A stretch of DNA of 64,000 nt from Bacillus sp. SA1-12 (lineage in GTDB: Bacteria; Bacillota; Bacilli; Bacillales; Bacillaceae), in contig NZ_LATZ01000112.1 in NCBI RefSeq assembly GCF_000981385.1, forward strand, positions 34,444 to 98,443. The letters run 5' to 3'. The notes below the pieces were generated by a model. That model was not told the origin of the DNA. It searched no databases and worked only from the letters and a program-made list of their open reading frames with translations. The position numbers and the translations under genes are program-made. This document shows positions 61,319 through 64,000 of this stretch, piece by piece. Position 1 is the first letter of the stretch, and every line of letters begins with the position of its first letter.

Positions 61319-62080
61319 TTATCTTGGTTTTCTGTATAAAGGATAATCAACTTCAGTTGGAATCTCTATTAGCAGCATCCTTAGTTCTTCACCTTTGGGC
61401 TGAATGGTAAAGCTTTCAGCTTTCTCTGACTGAATAATGAGGAAATCCTTATTATCAAATCTAAGTCCTGATTCATCAATCAAACCACCATGACCTCTAA
61501 TAGATAAACCAGCTAGCGTCCGATTAGGTGAGAGAGAATACTTATAGGTTGCATCATTTCTAATTAAAACATCGTACATTTTGCCGTCTGTCATGAGATT
61601 GATTGGTGAGTGTTCACCTAATATCGTCTTAATGATTACACCGTTTTCGGAGGTGACTGGGAAATCTTCATGCACATATTTTGAGTAAGTAGGTGATCGC
61701 TTAATGGCTTTGCTCAAGTGCGGCTCGAACCAAATTTGAAACGCTTCTGATGGCTCAGGAACAGTTTCGGCATGTTGCACACCTGAGCCAGTTTGCATCA
61801 CTTGAACACCGCCAGTCCCTACTTCACTAATTGTACCAAGAGTATCTTGGTGACGAACTTTTCCTTTAATGTTGTAGGTTAAGATCTCGAATCCCTGATG
61901 AGGATGAAAACCAATACCACTTTCGCCTTCAGTTTTAGCCCATGCCCAGTAAAATAAAGGACCCAGCCTATTAATTAGTGATCCTTCTCCAGAAAAGCCG
62001 ATGGGTTTCTGCTCTGCTATTTTACCTCCATCAAACTGTCCAAACGCCTGATCCTGTGGTTTAATTATTTTAATATCTAT
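61319..62080 (-). CDS. Pirin-family protein with a non-canonical start codon
   Basis: A bicupin pirin of about 253 residues. The full frame reads DIKIIKPQDQAFGQFDGGKI, then FYWAWAKTEGESGIGFHPHQ (metal ligands HPH), GFEILTYNIKGKVRHQDTLG, GTGGVQVMQTGSGVQHAE (His) and the C-terminal cupin. No ATG, GTG or TTG occurs in frame between the upstream stop and a GTG-ATG at 61796-61801, which is inside the first cupin. The best placed start is ATA at 62078-62080, seven bases after AAAGGGGG. Either ATG mutated to ATA or a rare start is used. Some pirins are quercetinases; the role here is probably aromatic or quinone-linked. Confidence 0.78.
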   Translation of the reverse strand: MDIKIIKPQDQAFGQFDGGKIAEQKPIGFSGEGSLINRLGPLFYWAWAKTEGESGIGFHPHQGFEILTYNIKGKVRHQDTLGTISEVGTGGVQVMQTGSGVQHAETVPEPSEAFQIWFEPHLSKAIKRSPTYSKYVHEDFPVTSENGVIIKTILGEHSPINLMTDGKMYDVLIRNDATYKYSLSPNRTLAGLSIRGHGGLIDESGLRFDNKDFLIIQSEKAESFTIQPKGEELRMLLIEIPTEVDYPLYRKPR

Positions 62081-62107
62081 AGTAATTCCCCCTTTATATT
62101 AACAGGC

Positions 62108-62461
62108 TTAAAGCAATGATCCAACATTTAATACTAATACAACTAATCCAAGAAGTAATAAAACAATCGGCATCATCATTCTGTTGACAGGATCTTTAAC
62201 TTTGATGTGCGTGAAAATTGCCCCAATCATTGTCCCAACGATAATTAAACCACCCCACGCAGCTAATTGATCATTCCAAATTCCTGAGATAACGAATACC
62301 GCTGAAATAACTTCAACCAAGCCTGTGAATATCCTAAAACCTCTTGGATACCCATAACGCCCAAATTCATCCACCATTTGTTTTGAACCGAACTTCATAA
62401 GCCCAAACATTAAGAATCCTAATCCTAATATGCCTTGAAGAATAATTGATAGAACATTCAT
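62108..62461 (-). CDS. DoxX-family membrane protein (MhqP/CatD-like)
   Basis: A 117-residue protein with four helices and DoxX signatures (LGFLMFGLMKFGSKQMVDEF, YGYPRGFRIFTGLVEVISAV, and a hydrophobic C-terminus). DoxX proteins accompany quinone- and catechol-detoxifying enzymes in Bacillus (MhqP, CatD). First gene of the operon, followed by pirin, marR and an FMN reductase. Ribosome binding site AAAGGGAG. Confidence 0.82.
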   Translation of the reverse strand: MNVLSIILQGILGLGFLMFGLMKFGSKQMVDEFGRYGYPRGFRIFTGLVEVISAVFVISGIWNDQLAAWGGLIIVGTMIGAIFTHIKVKDPVNRMMMPIVLLLLGLVVLVLNVGSLL

Positions 62462-62475
62462 TTATTTTCTCTCCC

Positions 62476-62549
62476 TTTATCCTAACATTATTTATCCTAG
62501 TATTATTTATCCTAACTTTAGGACTATTTTATCCTAACATTAGGATAAA
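62476..62549. promoter_or_regulatory. TTTATCCTAA operator array upstream of doxX
   Basis: Three direct copies of TTTATCCTAN at 62476, 62491 and 62506 (period 15 bp, each followed by NNNTTA-like bases) and a 10-bp-arm inverted repeat TTTATCCTAA/TTAGGATAAA at 62528-62537 and 62540-62549. Five half-sites within 74 bp of the doxX start, so very likely the binding region of the operon's MarR regulator. Confidence 0.75.
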
Positions 62550-62560
62550 CTTTTTGTCAA

Positions 62561-62596
62561 CAAAAAAAACAACCCAATTAATGGTTATTGGGTTGT
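62561..62596 (-). terminator. Terminator between the rRNA operon and the doxX operon
   Basis: A 10-bp stem ACAACCCAAT/ATTGGGTTGT (62569-62578 with 62587-62596) is followed on the minus strand by eight T. No gene lies between it and the 5S repeats, so it is a second barrier for rRNA transcription. Confidence 0.8.
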
Positions 62597-62825
62597 CTTG
62601 CTATTTACTATTCAAAATGTTCCTTATTAATTCTAAACTCCTCTATAATGAAATAGTGACCTTACGATTTCTCATGTTTCCTCACGATTTCATCTAATGG
62701 AAAAATGCTGTATTATAAGTTAATTCTGGAGTAAAGAAGTAAAAAGGAACATAGCTACCTAACGATTACTTTCTATAAAGTGGATCTCATATTAAAGTGG
62801 TGGTGCACTGGATTAGCTCTAAAAG

Positions 62826-62868
62826 AAAGAATAAAAAAAGAGTCAGCTACTTTTGCCCACTCTTTTTT
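62826..62868 (-). terminator. Terminator after the 5S-derived repeats
   Basis: AAAAAAGAGT/ACTCTTTTTT (62834-62843 with 62859-62868) forms a 10-bp stem, with a T-run on the minus strand, directly after the first repeat unit. Confidence 0.78.
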
Positions 62869-62873
62869 GTTTG

Positions 62874-63184
62874 CCTGGCAACGTCCTACTCTCACAGGGG
62901 GAGACCCCCAACTACCATCGGCGCGAGAGCTTAACTTCCGTATTCGGATTTCGGCTTGCGATAAGCGGCGAATCTCTTCGTCAGCTTGTTCGTTCAGATC
63001 CTCATGTGCCCGAAGAACGCACATTCCGGTCTTCTCTCTCTGCGCTTCCTCGACCTTCTTGCTTCTCCCAAGCCTCAGGCTAGAAGAGTTACTTTGAATT
63101 CTGCTTTTATCTAAAAAACCTTACGGTTTTTATTTAACTCCATAATAAAAAGACCAATATTTCTACTGATCTTTTCTCTTCTTA
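62874..63184 (-). repeat. 5S-rRNA chimeric repeat, unit 1 (311 bp)
   Basis: In minus-strand order: spacer with a small terminator (63114-63131), about 165 bp of unrelated, GC-richer sequence (62948-63112), then about 74 nt equal to the 3' two thirds of 5S rRNA (62874-62947). Differences from the genuine 5S are few (a 2-nt deletion after GGCGC and two or three substitutions). It is nearly identical to unit 2, with about three substitutions. Open frames across it are spurious because they read 5S sequence. Confidence 0.85.
63112..63131 (-). terminator. Short terminator within repeat unit 1
   Basis: AAAAACC, loop GTAA, GGTTTTT on the minus strand, followed by T. Identical to the element at 63422-63442. 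Confidence 0.6.
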
Positions 63185-63495
63185 CCTGGCAACGTCCTAC
63201 TCTCACAGGGGGAGACCCCCAACTACCATCGGCGCGAGAGCTTAACTTCCGTATTCGGATTTCGGCTTGTGATAAGCGGCGAATCTCTTCGTCAGCTTGT
63301 TCGTTCAGATCCTCATGTGCCCGAAGAACGCACATTCCGGTCTTCTCTCTCTGCGCTTCCTCGACCTTCTTGCTTCTCCCAAGCCTCAGGCTAGAAGGGT
63401 TACTTTGAATTCTGCTTTTATCTAAAAAACCTTACGGTTTTTATTTAACTCCATAATAAAAAGACCAATATCTCTACTGATCTTTTCTCTTCTTA
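63185..63495 (-). repeat. 5S-rRNA chimeric repeat, unit 2 (311 bp)
   Basis: Second tandem unit, exactly 311 bp from unit 1, abutting the genuine 5S gene at 63496. The part next to the 5S (63422-63495) is the normal 5S downstream spacer and terminator, so the tandem arose together with 5S flanking DNA. The 5S-like part is 63185-63258. Confidence 0.85.
63422..63442 (-). terminator. Short terminator after the genuine 5S rRNA
   Basis: A 7-bp stem AAAAACC/GGTTTTT (63425-63431 with 63436-63442) with loop, then TTTAGA on the minus strand. About 55 bp after the 5S 3' end. The stem is short and AT-rich. Confidence 0.6.
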
Positions 63496-63610
<115 letters not shown>

Positions 63611-63688
63611 TATATTTAAGTTTGAAGGCATATTCCTTCAAAACTAGATAACGATTATACAATTCATTCACTGAGCTTTTCGCTTTTG

Positions 63689-64000
<312 letters not shown>

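Noticed and set aside
62476..62549. Possible CRISPR-like direct repeats
   Set aside because: Only three 10-base direct copies with 5-base gaps and an inverted pair, next to a promoter; this is an operator array, and no cas gene is present.
62773..63335. Open frames on the minus strand reading MCVLRAHEDLNEQ and ending in GSWGSPPVRVGRCQ
   Set aside because: The ends translate 5S rRNA sequence and the frames repeat in both tandem units; there is no ribosome binding site. They are by-products of the 5S-chimeric repeat.

Overview
The window comes from a low-GC, endospore-forming Firmicute, most likely a Bacillaceae member. Supporting signs are strong AGGAGG-type ribosome binding sites, an sda homologue, a SpoIID-family gene, a yoaS-yozG-yoaT locus as in Bacillus subtilis, and a B. 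megaterium-type anaerobic cobalamin operon containing CbiH60 and CbiX. Nearly all genes lie on the minus strand. The right end runs into an rRNA operon read on the minus strand (23S 3' end, then 5S).

Layout by region. 1-3100: a BceRSAB-like antimicrobial-peptide sensing and detoxification module; the permease is cut by the window edge. 3455-7304: a YitT-family membrane protein and a partial fructoselysine locus (frlR, a frlC-like gene, divergent frlB) with palindromic operators between the divergent genes. 7590-10530: two diverged copies of a membrane protein/HTH pair (yoaS-yozG) flanking yoaT. 10952-11095: sda. 11206-19014: an ascorbate-family PTS operon (PRD activator, IIA, IIB, IIC, internal terminator, phosphotriesterase-family hydrolase, creatininase-family hydrolase, SIS protein) preceded by a GntR regulator; its substrate is unknown. 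20194-22982: a Ktr/Trk potassium transporter and an MFS exporter. 23199-34206: an alpha-L-fucosidase, LplABC-type ABC importer and four oxidoreductase/isomerase genes, with a divergent ROK regulator.

34536-52335: the cobalamin region. One cobalamin riboswitch with a terminator precedes the cobalt ECF transporter cbiMNQO. A second precedes cbiH60-J-C-D-ET-L-F-G-A-sirC-cobA-nitroreductase-btuR. A SAM methyltransferase and a ferredoxin-CbiX fusion follow. Together these take uroporphyrinogen III to adenosylated cobyrinate a,c-diamide. cbiP, cbiB and the nucleotide-loop genes are not in the window.

52600-62700: an accessory stretch with several broken genes: a frameshifted P-loop NTPase, a SpoIID-family gene whose deletion removes the catalytic region, and a 5'-truncated ABC ATPase. 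It also holds a secreted GH43 enzyme with a ricin-type lectin domain, a DUF6157 protein, and a quinone/electrophile-stress type operon (doxX, pirin, marR, FMN reductase) behind an array of TTTATCCTAA half-sites. The pirin gene has no canonical start codon.

62874-63495: two nearly identical 311-bp tandem units, each beginning with the 3' two thirds of a 5S rRNA fused to unrelated sequence, directly beside the genuine 5S gene. The most unusual signals are this 5S-chimeric repeat and the unassigned PTS/hydrolase pathway.
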